Under the pieces are notes generated by a model. That model did no database searches and was not told where the DNA came from. It was given only the letters and a program-made list of their open reading frames with translations. Shown in pieces: positions 1-8,748 of a stretch of 50,519 nucleotides of DNA. Each line of letters begins with the position of its first letter. The first letter of the stretch is position 1. The DNA lies in contig CAMUZI010000005.1 of the NCBI GenBank assembly GCA_947165155.1, forward strand, positions 1 through 50,519, in the 5' to 3' direction. The DNA comes from an uncultured Clostridia bacterium (GTDB lineage Bacteria; Bacillota; Clostridia; Oscillospirales; Acutalibacteraceae). The translations under genes were made by a program, and so were the position numbers.

Positions 1-970
1 TTTTATCGTTCTCTTCTACATCATCCTCATTGTCATCCTTCTCTTCTTCGTCGTTCTCTTCTACATCATCCTCATTGTCATCCTTCTCTTCTTCGTCGTT
101 CTCTTCTACATCATCCTCATTGTCATCCTTCTCTTCTTCGTCGTTATCTTTTACATCACCCATATATACAGACTCGCCGACATCCTTTTCATCACCTAAT
201 TCAACTTTATCAATCTCCTTGCTATTTTCCCATTTGACACGGCTCTTCAAAATATCATAGATTCGTTGCCACAAAGCCACACTCTCTAACCCTTTTAAAT
301 TACCACCACCATTACTCGGACTCCTATCCTTTTTCAAGTTCAAATACCAACCGTCCAACGCCTCCAACCTTGGGCTGTAAACACTACTAACCAACTCCAA
401 CATTCTCCCAGAGCACCCATAGTGACGCAGGGAATGAAAATCAATGGCTATCTTTTTCAAATTACGCTTAACCATCTTAGGAAGAGCAAAAAGTACAGCA
501 GACCCTACCCTAGATTTAGAAACCAATTCATCAACCCAACCTGAAAACCAAACTAAATCATCTAATACCTTCTTGGCTTTTTTAAAAAACGTGTCACGAC
601 CTTCCACGTTATGCACTCCTCTTGACCATAAGAACCTTTTTTCAACACGGTAAAAAGTCTCATATGCGTAATCATTAACAACACGCCTAAACTCAACCAC
701 TTCCTTACTATCATTCTCAGAACCTTTTCCAAACACCTCAAAGAATGCCTCATTACACTCATCAAGAGTCTTCTCCGCCCAAGTAGCACCCCTGTACGTA
801 CCATCAAACCAATTACCCATTTTAGTAAATTCAACGCCAACTCCCTTACCCGCTTTGACACCTGAACTACTAGTAGACGGAACTTCCTGCTTTGCCGCCT
901 TCGCCGAAACTCCCAAACTTCCTAAAGCACACATCGAAGCTGCCAATTTCTTTAAAATCGATTTACTCAT
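1..970 (-). CDS. Secreted protein with acidic repeat tail (3' end outside window)
   Basis: An open frame starts at ATG 970-968 and runs off the left edge, giving 323 codons. The start is set by an AGGAGAGG ribosome site just upstream. Residues 1 to about 25 are a Sec signal peptide: a lysine-rich start, a hydrophobic core containing MCALGSLG, and a likely cut after VSAKA. The middle, about residues 30-270, is basic and aromatic with no domain I recognise. From about residue 270 the chain becomes very acidic and ends in 15-residue repeats. The export signal and own promoter resemble those of the other secreted proteins here (30825, 46267, 47252). Function unknown; a surface or host-directed protein is inference. 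Confidence 0.8.
   Translation of the reverse strand, partial: MSKSILKKLAASMCALGSLGVSAKAAKQEVPSTSSSGVKAGKGVGVEFTKMGNWFDGTYRGATWAEKTLDECNEAFFEVFGKGSENDSKEVVEFRRVVNDYAYETFYRVEKRFLWSRGVHNVEGRDTFFKKAKKVLDDLVWFSGWVDELVSKSRVGSAVLFALPKMVKRNLKKIAIDFHSLRHYGCSGRMLELVSSVYSPRLEALDGWYLNLKKDRSPSNGGGNLKGLESVALWQRIYDILKSRVKWENSKEIDKVELGDEKDVGESVYMGDVKDNDEEEKDDNEDDVEENDEEEKDDNEDDVEENDEEEKDDNEDDVEENDK
6..140. repeat. Three perfect 45-bp tandem repeats
   Basis: Units at 6-50, 51-95 and 96-140 are identical, and 141-161 is a degenerate fourth. The array may continue past the left edge. On the minus strand each unit encodes the 15-residue block NDEEEKDDNEDDVEE of the secreted protein. Perfect identity points to recent slippage or recombination. 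Confidence 0.95.
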
Positions 971-1289
971 AGATATCCTCTCCTATTCAATTCAAAAAAG
1001 TGATGAACCCCAAACAATTGTTCCAAAACGTCACCAAACAGAACACACATCATAACTTCCATTATACCATTTAAGAATTTTCTGTCAAGACCTCATACAA
1101 AAACCAAAGATAACACACAAGTCTAGCGACGTACCCTCATTTCTTTATACAGATATTCCTAAATGTTGTCAACAGTTAAAATAGAAAAATATCCATTTTT
1201 TCTATTTTTAAATGTGATTAGATAAAAATTATAATTATTTATCATATACGTATATAATAGATTATCTATTTTTGAAAATTTAAATTTAA
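971..1289. other. Gene-free stretch between secreted protein gene and sigG
   Basis: No gene is supported here. It holds the promoter of the leftmost gene (1061-1088). The 1150-1290 part is AT-rich and carries no structure I can name. Confidence 0.6.
1061..1088 (-). promoter_or_regulatory. Sigma-A promoter of the leftmost secreted protein gene
   Basis: On the minus strand, TTGACA (1088-1083), 16 bp spacer, TATAAT (1066-1061). Both hexamers match consensus. Transcription would start near 1054, giving an untranslated leader of about 85 nt. Confidence 0.8.
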
Positions 1290-2051
1290 CTACTCCCTTA
1301 TTTGTCTAATCGCATTTTTTTCTAAACGCGAAACTTGTGCCTGACTTATCTTTAACTTTTTTGAAACTTCAGTTTGAGTAAGACCTTGCAAGCATCTCAT
1401 GGAAATTATTAATTTTTCTCTCTTTGATAGTTTTTTTACTCGATCCTTCATTAATATGGTCTCAGTCCATGATTCATCATTTTCTGATTCCACTTGATCC
1501 ATAAGTGATATATTATCGTTATCATTGGAAAATATAGGTTCGTCGAGAGATAAAGGGTCAGATATTGATTCCAGAGATATAGAAATAGTTTCTCTTGGAA
1601 CTTCTAATTTTTGTGCGATTTCATCCACTGTTGGTTCGATTCCTGTATGTTTAAATATTTCCTCTTTTACATTCATAGCTTTATATGCAATTTCGCGCAT
1701 TGACCTACTAACGCGTATTGGTGTGTTATCTCTAATGTATCTCCGAATTTCCCCAATTATCATGGGAACAGCATAAGTTGAGAATCTCGTGTTTTGAGAT
1801 ATATCAAAATTATCAACTGCCTTTATAAGCCCTATGGTCCCTATTTGAAAAATATCATCAAGCGCTTCTCCTCTATTTACAAATTTTTGAACCACACTCA
1901 AAACCAACCTTAGATTACCTTCTATCAATCTATTTCTTGCTTCAATATCACCGTCTTGAGCTTTTCGAATAAGATTTATTTTTTCTTTTTCCTTTATCAT
2001 CTTTATTTTTCCAGTGTCTATTCCACAAATTTCTACTCTTTTTTGATACAA
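1290..2051 (-). CDS. sigG: Sporulation sigma factor SigG
   Basis: A 253-aa sigma-70 family protein, the forespore-specific late sigma factor of endospore formers. It opens with the SigG-type VEICG, has the region 2 core LRLVLSVVQKF, the promoter-melting stretch STYAVPMIIGEIRR, and ends with the region 4 helix-turn-helix ISQAQVSRLEK. Length and layout match known SigG proteins along the whole chain. The start is TTG at 2051, supported by GGAGGG a few bases upstream and by the alignment of the N-terminus. It stands alone; in Bacillus sigG follows spoIIGA-sigE, which is not seen here. No internal damage is visible, so sporulation control may still work. SigF is the closest alternative, but VEICG favours SigG. 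Confidence 0.92.
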   Translation of the reverse strand: MYQKRVEICGIDTGKIKMIKEKEKINLIRKAQDGDIEARNRLIEGNLRLVLSVVQKFVNRGEALDDIFQIGTIGLIKAVDNFDISQNTRFSTYAVPMIIGEIRRYIRDNTPIRVSRSMREIAYKAMNVKEEIFKHTGIEPTVDEIAQKLEVPRETISISLESISDPLSLDEPIFSNDNDNISLMDQVESENDESWTETILMKDRVKKLSKREKLIISMRCLQGLTQTEVSKKLKISQAQVSRLEKNAIRQIRE

Positions 2052-2252
2052 ATCAATCCCTCCAAAATTGCTCTTACCACGATTATCGTCACAAATTTAA
2101 ATATAAATTCAAAAAAAAGAATATTAAAAAAAAAAAAAATATTAAAAAAAAATATTCTGATTAAAAAAAAAAAAAAAAAAAATTATAATTAACACTCGTG
2201 ATGCATAGTATTAAATTATTCATCACTAATTTATTTTTTAAGGAGAGTTATT

Positions 2253-3212
2253 ATGGGCATATTTTTAGGAAAGCGAAAATCCAACTTGTTGAAAAAGCTC
2301 GTTGCGCCTGTTGTTCTGTCATCTAGTTTGTTTTCTTCTGCTAATGCGATGTACCATAGTTGGAAGATGGAAGAAGAAGGTGTTGGATTTGTATTCAACG
2401 ATAAATCAAACATATTATGGATCAATGGGATCGGGGAGAAAAGGCATTTATGTGACAACAATAAAAAAATGGTGAAACTTATCAATGATAAGATAAGTAA
2501 GTTAAACAATAACAATGAAGGTATAGAAATTAGATTTGCAAAAAAGGGTATAATCGGAATTAAGAATTTTTCATTCTGTGAAATTAAAAAATTAAAAAAA
2601 ATAAGTTTTCCTGATGGTTTTGAAAATATTGAAGGGGAGGTATTTAGAGATTGTTCAGAATTAGAGGAAATCAATTTCCCTAAAAAAATGGATACATTAC
2701 ATTGTGTTGTTAGTGAATGTAAAAAATTGAAACGTATTGTTTTGCCAGAGTTTAAAAAAATCGATATTAATTTTAGTGGTTGTAAAGGTTTAGAAGTTGT
2801 TAAATTTCCTAAGACAACTGGAAGATTTTTGTTTGGTTCATGGCAAAGTACATTTGCAAATTGCTGTAATTTGCGTGAAATTATTAATTTCCCCACAATT
2901 TCAGCGCAAACATATGCATATGTTATTTTAGGTGATACATTTAGAAATTGTAAAAAATTGAATAAAATTGAAATAAAAAGTAATGTAAAATTGGGTTTAT
3001 CTGAAACCTTCGTTGGATGTGAGTCTGCTCATGACATATATGTTGAAAATGTAGCGAATGCTGACGGCGGCTCATTTTATGGTTGCGCCAATCTAACAGC
3101 TTTAACGTTAAAACTGCATTCAGATGTAACAACAAGTCGGCCGTGTGTATGTAAAGAGTATCTACATACCCCCAATCTTATATCGATCAACATCGAACGC
3201 ATGGGAAATTAA
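2253..3212 (+). CDS. Secreted BspA-type leucine-rich-repeat protein
   Basis: A 319-aa protein with an N-terminal signal peptide of about 32 residues, ending in SSANA. From about residue 75 it contains irregular leucine-rich repeats of the BspA/LRR_5 type, seen as recurring blocks such as F-x-x-C-x-x-L-x-x-I-x-F-P. Proteins of this class are surface or secreted adhesins in gut bacteria and protozoa. The start is set by AAGGAGAG about 9 bp upstream. There is no cell-wall anchor or C-terminal membrane segment, so it is probably released. A homopolymer-rich stretch (2110-2180) precedes it. The 3' end overlaps the 3' end of the convergent yigZ by four bases. Confidence 0.82.
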   Translation: MGIFLGKRKSNLLKKLVAPVVLSSSLFSSANAMYHSWKMEEEGVGFVFNDKSNILWINGIGEKRHLCDNNKKMVKLINDKISKLNNNNEGIEIRFAKKGIIGIKNFSFCEIKKLKKISFPDGFENIEGEVFRDCSELEEINFPKKMDTLHCVVSECKKLKRIVLPEFKKIDINFSGCKGLEVVKFPKTTGRFLFGSWQSTFANCCNLREIINFPTISAQTYAYVILGDTFRNCKKLNKIEIKSNVKLGLSETFVGCESAHDIYVENVANADGGSFYGCANLTALTLKLHSDVTTSRPCVCKEYLHTPNLISINIERMGN

Positions 3213-3817
3213 AAATCAAAATACTCCGAGGAAATTAATTGTATGGATACTTTTTCTGCGAGAATTTCCTCGATCTCTTTTTTAAAAAACTCGAGCTTAC
3301 TATGTTCAACCGCAAACGTAACTGTTACCTCTGAATCAAAATTTGTATTAATAATTTTGAATTTGTTTACACACAATATTTTATTGTAATCGCTATATCC
3401 AATTCTTAACTTAACCTTGTAGCACATCTTTTTGGTTATAAGTTTGGTATTCTCAATTAGCTTTTTTGCGGAGTCAAAATATGCTCTTGAAAGCCCGCCT
3501 GTTCCTAGTTTGATTCCTCCAAAATATCTGACGACTACCACTAATGTATTTTTTAAATTGAAATTTTTTATTACTTTGAGAATTTGAATTCCAGCAGTTC
3601 CAGAAGGTTCGTTATCATCGCAGCTTTTAGATTTACTATCAACGAGAACATACGAATAAACATGATGAGTCGCATCACGAAACGAATTTTTTATTCCCAA
3701 AATTATCTCTTTTGCTTCTTCTTCATCAGATACAAAATAACAAGAAGAAATAAACTTTGATTTTTTCACTTCCATGGAAATTTCATTTTTTGAAACAGTA
3801 ATGTACTCGTCACTCAT
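3209..3817 (-). CDS. yigZ: YigZ/IMPACT family protein
   Basis: A 202-aa protein of the UPF0029/IMPACT family. The N-terminal domain has the typical KKSKFIS, the HHVYSYV stretch and the signature block NEPSGTAGIQIL followed by VVRYFGGIKLGTGGL. The C-terminal half matches the DUF1949 ferredoxin-like domain. The biochemical role of the family is not settled; the eukaryotic homologue IMPACT acts in translation control. I chose ATG 3817 because MSDEY aligns with family starts. A longer frame from 3865 runs into a duplicated piece of the upstream kinase gene and is probably not translated. YigZ follows the GHKL gene on the same strand. Confidence 0.88.
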   Translation of the reverse strand: MSDEYITVSKNEISMEVKKSKFISSCYFVSDEEEAKEIILGIKNSFRDATHHVYSYVLVDSKSKSCDDNEPSGTAGIQILKVIKNFNLKNTLVVVVRYFGGIKLGTGGLSRAYFDSAKKLIENTKLITKKMCYKVKLRIGYSDYNKILCVNKFKIINTNFDSEVTVTFAVEHSKLEFFKKEIEEILAEKVSIQLISSEYFDF

Positions 3818-3896
3818 ACCTTTTAATTTTATTTCTGCAAATAGACATTTCAAGATTAAAAACATTTTTTTCTACAAGAATCTTATAACATCCTTT
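3812..3896. repeat. Duplicated 3' end of the GHKL kinase gene
   Basis: About 75-85 bp here resemble 3970-4056, the last codons of the GHKL gene. Both contain the block TTTCAAGATTAAAAACATTT at the same place. The copy carries an early stop and lies just upstream of yigZ. It looks like an old tandem duplication across the gene boundary. Confidence 0.75.
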
Positions 3897-3971
3897 ATTG
3901 TTATCTTTTTCACTATGTACTGAATAATTAAGAAGAGATAGATTTTAGTTTTTGGAATGACAAATTACTTG

Positions 3972-4532
3972 TCATTTATACTTTTCACTTTTATTTTTAC
4001 CAATGGATATTTCAAGATTAAAAACATTTTCTTTTATCCAGAATCTCATATTACCTCCGTTTTTTCTAATAAACTTTCTTAGAGTTTTTAATCCTATTTT
4101 TTCTTTTATTCTATGATGTGAATTTTTATCACATAAAACATACGAAAATGAATTCGAAAAAAGGTAAATGTAATTTCCATTTTCAATTTTAAAGCTAATT
4201 GATATAAATCTTTCCAAACTATTACGACTAAAATTTATACAATTGTCGATTATGTTTCCAAATATCACACATAAATCAACATCATCAATTTCAGGAAATT
4301 TCAATTCTTCAATAAAAAAACGTATTTTATATTTCTTCATCAAATTTATTTTAGATTTAAGTAGCAAATTGATCGGTTTAAAATTTTCATAATCATCAAT
4401 TCCCAACGGGCCGAATATATTAGATAATTTCACCCTGGCCTCGTCAATTTTTTTTGATAGTATCAATCCAGATACTGAAAATAACGCATTTCCTAGGTTA
4501 TGAATAAGTTCTTTGAATTCTTTCTCCGGCAT
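3972..4532 (-). CDS. Stand-alone AgrC-type GHKL sensor kinase domain
   Basis: A 186-aa protein resembling the cytoplasmic part of AgrC/CitA-like histidine kinases. Residues near 11 carry HNLGN in place of the usual HDxxNH phospho-acceptor box. A helical hairpin follows, then the N-box IFGNIIDNCINF and the glycine box KIGLKTLRKF. There is no transmembrane or sensor domain, so it would act in the cytosol, perhaps like a Spo0B-type phosphotransferase or a cut-down kinase. No response regulator lies next to it. It could form a unit with yigZ, whose start is 155 bp downstream. The kinase-family call is firm; the role is unknown. Confidence 0.72.
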   Translation of the reverse strand: MPEKEFKELIHNLGNALFSVSGLILSKKIDEARVKLSNIFGPLGIDDYENFKPINLLLKSKINLMKKYKIRFFIEELKFPEIDDVDLCVIFGNIIDNCINFSRNSLERFISISFKIENGNYIYLFSNSFSYVLCDKNSHHRIKEKIGLKTLRKFIRKNGGNMRFWIKENVFNLEISIGKNKSEKYK

Positions 4533-4606
4533 TTTATTCTCCTAAATGTGAATTATATTCACAATAGTATCAAATGAAAACAAGAAAATCAATACTAAAA
4601 AATCAT

Positions 4607-5341
4607 GCATCGCTAAAAGTGCATAGAAAAGAAATAATCACGGTACAAAGATAATAAGAGAGAGTAAACAATCATACTTAAACTTTTAGACCAGCAGTAG
4701 GTTTTGCGAACAAAGCGTGCAAGAGATAATGTCGAAGAAGACGGTTCATACGTTCAACAGTATAAGTATAAGATTTGTCGATCAGATGTTTGTTTGGTGG
4801 AATAATATCGCATACTAGGAATTTATCTGTGATATAAAACTTAACCTCAACATGTGAAATATTTTTACAAAGTTTCTCAAAGCTTTTAGAATTGCGATCA
4901 CCCACGAAAAAACCAACAAGTTTTTTTAGTTTCTTGATTTAAAGCTATCCAAAGCCATATTTTTTTAAAATTCACACACATTTCATCAAGTTCTAGAATA
5001 TTTGTTTTTTTGTTATTAAATGTACTCATTTTACGTATTTTATCTGCAACTTGCTTTACCCCCAATTCATCACGGATACATGATCAATATGAAGTAATCT
5101 TTTAATTCTTCTAAACCCATTAGCTTTCGAGTAACATTTTATTGCTTTTTGTTTTATATCTTCTGGATAACCATTCCTCCCGCCAGTACAGTCACATCCG
5201 CAATTTTTACATCTATACCTCTGCCTTCCTCTCATAAATCCACTTTTCACTTTTTCTTCTTGTCCGCATTTTGGACATTTTTTCTCTTCTATCACACTTT
5301 GCATTTTACATTTACATTATCTATTCACTTTTAACAATGTC
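4607..5341 (-). mobile_element. IS1-family-like insertion sequence, copy A (735 bp)
   Basis: Imperfect terminal inverted repeats, GCATCGCTAAAAGT at the left and GACATTGTTAAAAGT (reverse strand) at the right, bound a 735-bp element. It is flanked by the direct repeat AAAATCAT at 4599-4606 and 5342-5349, an 8-bp target duplication of the size IS1 elements make. The length matches IS1 (about 770 bp). The transposase inside is broken. Related copies and fragments lie at 5490, 6066, 8749, 21985, 22334, 31848 and 45943. Confidence 0.82.
4678..5304 (-). pseudogene. IS1-like transposase, frameshifted
   Basis: The 5' part (from 5304) encodes an IS1 InsA-type zinc ribbon, CPKCGQ...RYRCKNCGC, then GYPEDIKQ and a helix-turn-helix (HIDHVSVMNW). 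The catalytic part follows in other frames, with LDEMCVNFKKIWLW and GFFVGDRNSKSF resembling the IS1 DDE region. Comparison with copy C places one break near 5060, where an extra G follows the codon for NW. A further break lies near 4905. It cannot make a whole transposase unless frameshifting occurs at more than one site. Confidence 0.8.
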
Positions 5342-5489
5342 AAAATCATGCATTACAAAAGACAAGTATAAAAAGCTTCCAAAATGACATAGCCAAAAAT
5401 ACATACATTTTTTTTAACTACAATTCAAAAAAGCTCCAACTCATAAATTGTGTTAGTTGCCTCTTTTTTTCAGAATAGTCTCATATTAT

Positions 5490-5645
5490 ATACTTCCAGT
5501 ATAATTACATCCACAGCATTTACATTTGTATCTTTGCTTACCTCTGTAAAATTCACTTTTTGTTTTTATGTTTGTTTACATTTTGAACGTTTTATTTCGT
5601 TTTCCACATCTTTCTTTTACCATTTATATCCTATTTTTGCAACGC
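5490..5645 (-). mobile_element. IS1-like fragment (5' end and zinc-ribbon part)
   Basis: The reverse strand begins at an end-like GGCGTTGCAAAAATAGG and encodes a decayed zinc-ribbon start related to copies A and C. It matches the fragment at 45943-46052 most closely, including the shared block GATGTGGAAAACGAAATAAA. The catalytic part is missing. Confidence 0.65.
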
Positions 5646-5931
5646 CATGCCAAATCAGCAAGCACAAAGCAACCAACAAATGAAACAAAAATCAATATCG
5701 CAACAAATATTGTGAACAACTCGCGGTCGATGCTGTATTGCACTGGATATTCTTCGTCAACATCAAATTAAAAAATTTGAAAAAATTCTTTTTGCAGTCT
5801 AGTAAATAAAAAGACCTGTACTTTGAAAATTAAACAAGAGCAGTCAGTCATCAGGAGAGAAAAACTTAACACCACCAAAATCCAAAACAATAAAAAATAA
5901 CTTAATTAAACACTTTAAACAAAAAACAAAA
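5646..5931. other. Gene-free stretch before tRNA-Gln
   Basis: No supported gene. The segment 5740-5845 resembles 21830-21945 near the other tRNA gene, sharing AAATTTGAAAAAA, a CTAGTAAAT block and CTTTGAAAATTAAACAAGA / CTTGAAAATTGAATAAGA. The role of this pair is unknown. Confidence 0.5.
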
Positions 5932-6006
5932 TGGCTGGGATAGCTGGATTCGAACCAACGAATGATGGAGTCAAAGTCCATTGCCTTACCACTTGGCTAT
6001 ATCCCA
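5932..6006 (-). tRNA. trnQ: tRNA-Gln (anticodon TTG)
   Basis: The reverse strand folds as a full cloverleaf. The acceptor stem is TGGGATA/TATCCCA with a G discriminator and an encoded CCA. The anticodon arm is ATGGA-CTTTGAC-TCCAT, giving anticodon TTG, and the T arm contains GGTTCGAATCC. Confidence 0.97.
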
Positions 6007-6065
6007 ACATCAATCGCGCGCAGTATATACAAAATCAAAAAAAATGTCAAGCATATTGTTTTTTG

Positions 6066-6208
6066 GGTATTGCTAAAAATAGATAGATGAAGCAAAATGA
6101 TTCGAATAAACTAGTAAAAAAAACAATAGGAATAAAGTGGTAAGCAAACTTTATTTTTTCGTTTTTAGAGTGATATTTTCAAGGTTTCTATTCACTTTTA
6201 GCAATGTC
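6066..6208 (+). mobile_element. MITE-like 143-bp deletion derivative of the IS1-like element
   Basis: The left end GGTATTGCTAAAAATAG matches the left end of copy C at 22334, and about 100 bp of adjoining leader also matches. The right end CACTTTTAGCAATGTC matches the element's other terminus. Nothing of the transposase remains, so it looks like an internally deleted, non-autonomous copy. It abuts a phage-derived segment that ends at the next IS copy (8749). Confidence 0.7.
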
Positions 6209-6321
6209 AATTTATCGAGGATATTTACTTTTCGATTTATGTTTATCAGTCCTGCGGTGAAATCTACTTTATCTATTTTGAACACACCTTGAAATACTCT
6301 TTTATCGAACTACTCTGACAT
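6209..6321 (-). pseudogene. Phage tail-protein 5' fragment
   Basis: The reverse strand matches the first third of the phage gene at 20319, including FQGVFKID and LININRKVNILDK. Codon 4 has become TAG and the ribosome site has decayed. The fragment is cut by the IS end at 6208. Confidence 0.75.
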
Positions 6322-6337
6322 TTTGGTTACTTTTTGG

Positions 6338-6366
6338 TTGACAATTGAGTTGATTTATATTATAAT
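6338..6366 (+). promoter_or_regulatory. Promoter of the DinJ-YafQ operon
   Basis: TTGACA (6338-6343), 17-bp spacer, TATAAT (6361-6366): a perfect consensus promoter. The predicted start near 6373 leaves a leader of about 28 nt before ATG 6401. An inverted antitoxin operator may overlap here, but I did not find a clear one. Confidence 0.82.
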
Positions 6367-6400
6367 ATAGATATATAGTGCTATAAATGGAGTGATTTAT

Positions 6401-6673
6401 ATGTCTAGTTGTGTTATACAAATTCGAATCGATGAAAGAGTAAAAAAACGAGTTGATCGTCTTTTTGAAAAATTGGGATTTGATACCCCCACAGCTGTCA
6501 GAATGTTTTTGGCTCAATCATTGAAAACAAACGGCTTACCTTTCGATGTTCGCCTTTCAAATGGAAAAGTAGAAACTCTAAATGCAATCGATGAAATTGA
6601 AAATCAGATAAGGAATAAAAATGGACAAATTTTTAGAGATACAAATGAATTGTTTGAAAGTTTGGAGATTTAA
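6401..6673 (+). CDS. dinJ: RelB/DinJ-family antitoxin
   Basis: A 90-aa protein with the ribbon-helix-helix start IQIRIDERVKKRVDRLF and the family signature GFDTPTAVRMFL. Such proteins bind their own promoter and neutralise a YafQ or RelE toxin with the C-terminal tail. I chose ATG 6401 because GGAG lies 8 bp upstream and MSSCVIQIRI aligns with family starts; an upstream GTG is less likely. The toxin partner just downstream is broken, so this antitoxin may be an orphan. It sits between remnants of two phage tail genes, as the second, more divergent pair does at 19653-20238. Confidence 0.85.
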   Translation: MSSCVIQIRIDERVKKRVDRLFEKLGFDTPTAVRMFLAQSLKTNGLPFDVRLSNGKVETLNAIDEIENQIRNKNGQIFRDTNELFESLEI

Positions 6674-6689
6674 ACTTTGTTAGAAATAT

Positions 6690-6947
6690 TTGCTTCCTCA
6701 TAGATTCGAAAAAGATTTTAAAGCTCTGAAGAAAAGAAATTATGATATGAACTCATTAAGAAATACTATGAACCATATTGCATCTGGTGAAGAGTTACCT
6801 ATAAAATTTCGTGATCATCCACTTAAGGGTAATTATCAGGGGTATAGGGATTGTCACATAAAAGATGATTAGCTACTAGTTTACAAAGTACATGATGATG
6901 TTCTTTATTTAGCAAGAACGGAGACCTATAGTAATTTAGGATTTTAA
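6690..6947 (+). pseudogene. yafQ: YafQ-family toxin, broken by nonsense codon
   Basis: The frame reads FEKDFKALKKR, then DHPLKGNYQGYRDCHI, typical of YafQ ribosome-dependent mRNA interferases. The codon for the conserved tryptophan after the aspartate is TAG (6870-6872), which cuts off the last third. Beyond it the frame continues LLVYK...RTETYSNLGF. There is also no clear start codon: TAG precedes AAATATTTG where ATG would be expected. The usual late active-site histidine is a tyrosine here. The toxin is most likely dead. Confidence 0.8.
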
Positions 6948-8748
6948 ATCCAATTATCGCCTAAGACGAAAGGTTGTCCCAACCTTACATCTTCTTCTTT
7001 GATTTTGAAATTTAAGAAACGTATAAACTGTGAGAAATCACCATTCGCTTCGATTACAATGTTCTTACTTTAAGATGAAACTCCTGTTTGTTTGAAAACT
7101 TCTATCATTGTTGATAGAGGGGTTTCGGTGTTTTTTGTCTTTAGGTTGATGGTTTACGCACGCAAGAAAGGGATTTCCACCCTCTAAAACTGCTCCTTTT
7201 TCAAGTTTTGGAATGTTTCCCAAATTCTTAGGAATTTTAGGAATATTCAATCCAAAGTGTCCTCTACCAAGCCAATAAGGAAGATCGAAACTTATTTTGT
7301 TGAGTCCTCTAATCATAGCATTTATCGCACCTATAACTGTGTTTATTAAGCTATTTATTAATGGAATTACAACATTTACTGATGATTTCATCACATTCAC
7401 AAATCTATTAAATGCTTTTTCAGCTCCTTCCCATCCTTCCCATGCCTCATCCCAGTTACCGGTAAACACGCCAGTAATGAAATCAATTAATCATGTGAGT
7501 GTATCCCAAACATTTCCAATATAACTTACAACTTTTCCAAACATGTCCATGAAAATTATCGACATATTTTTCAAACCCTCAGAAATATTATCAATAAATG
7601 TTTCAATGAACCCATTTACAAATGGTTTAAGGAGATTCCATAACCACCCTAATGATGTTCCGTGTAACTTCCCAAAATTTATTAATAAATCCAGTGACTT
7701 TTCTAATAGCATCTCCAACTTTTCCACTCATTACCTCATTGAATTTATCTCCGATTTCTTTAAGTTTTGGAGACACATATTTATTCCATGGTTGGACAAT
7801 TTTCCCAAATGTATCGTCCCATATTTTCCCAACTGTCTGAAGTGCTGGTTTTATCGAGTTTTCAGTGACTGAATTAAAAGAATTACCTAGATTTTCAAAA
7901 TGAGTTTTAATTCCATTTGTTATAGGTTCTACAGCTTCCAAAATTCCTTGAAACGCTTGTTTTATCTCATCTTGATGATCAATGAATGGAGATAAAATTA
8001 CTTGTCCGAGAGTAACCATAATATCACTAACATTTAACACAAAATCACCAACAATTGCTTCACATCCACTCAAAAGGTTCCCAAGAGATCTTTGTACTTC
8101 TCGGCTTCCGAAGACTTCAAAAATATTTGCAAATGCTGACGAAATGTTACCTGCGAGATTCGAAACTTCAGTAGTTATGTCGAAACATTTGATTAATTGC
8201 TTTTTGATTCTTTCCTCGCTTTGTTCAAGAAAATGAGCAATGCCACCAACAAGAAGCCTTCCAGTTGTGACTCCAACACTCGCAATGGAACCAGATATAA
8301 CTCCGAGGTTATAAACGATTGAATATAGAGCATTATTAATCCTGTCACCACTTTTGGATCATCTAGAATTTGCTTTGCCGTTTTTCCGTTTCGCTCTAAA
8401 CCATCGGTAATTTGGTTGAAGTTTCTATCTATAAATCCGATATTGAATTTTCTAGAAAACAAATCAGAAAGTTTCTTAAACTTCCGAATAATCCCATCTA
8501 AAGACAAAGTATCTAGTTTCCCTAGTTCCTGATTAAAGCCTAAAAAGTAGATGTAGCACCTCCAATATGGGGTTTGGGTACTATGTTTCCTGCCGTATTT
8601 TTTGGTGTACTACTTTGTGGATTTTTACTTTTTAGGACCTCAATTTTATCAAAACTTGCAAGTTCTCTTTTGTTTTTGTCGAGAGTTTTATTCAGACTCT
8701 TAATATCCTTTTTCGGAGTTCTCAGCAGATTCACCAATGTTATCGTAG
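6944..8748 (-). pseudogene. Phage tail tape-measure protein, copy 1 (degenerate)
   Basis: Reading from 8748 down, pieces in different frames encode a tape-measure protein: a coiled-coil part with KKDIKSLNKTLDKNKRELASFDK, then IKPALQTVGKIWDDTFGK, VSPKLKEIGDKFNEVMSGKV, the amphipathic repeats, and the C-terminal GHFGLNIPKIPKNLG and LEGGNPFLA. At least five frameshifts or stops break it. The second half is close to copy 2 (17787-19656), but the first half is present only here. Its last base overlaps the end of the YafQ remnant, as in copy 2. It is bounded by IS ends at 6208 and 8749. Confidence 0.85.

Noticed and set aside
6..140. Possible CRISPR array
   Set aside because: The 45-bp units are directly joined with no spacers and encode an in-frame protein repeat.
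30..260. Plus-strand serine/phenylalanine-rich ORF
   Set aside because: It is the complement of the acidic repeats of the minus-strand gene. Similar false frames lie opposite the tails at 46264-46536 and 47186-47969.
3818..3865. Longer YigZ start
   Set aside because: The extra 16 codons come from the duplicated end of the GHKL gene and do not align with the family.
5644..5765. Minus-strand hydrophobic ORF of about 45 codons
   Set aside because: It has no usable start codon or ribosome site directly after an upstream stop, although the sequence looks membrane-like.
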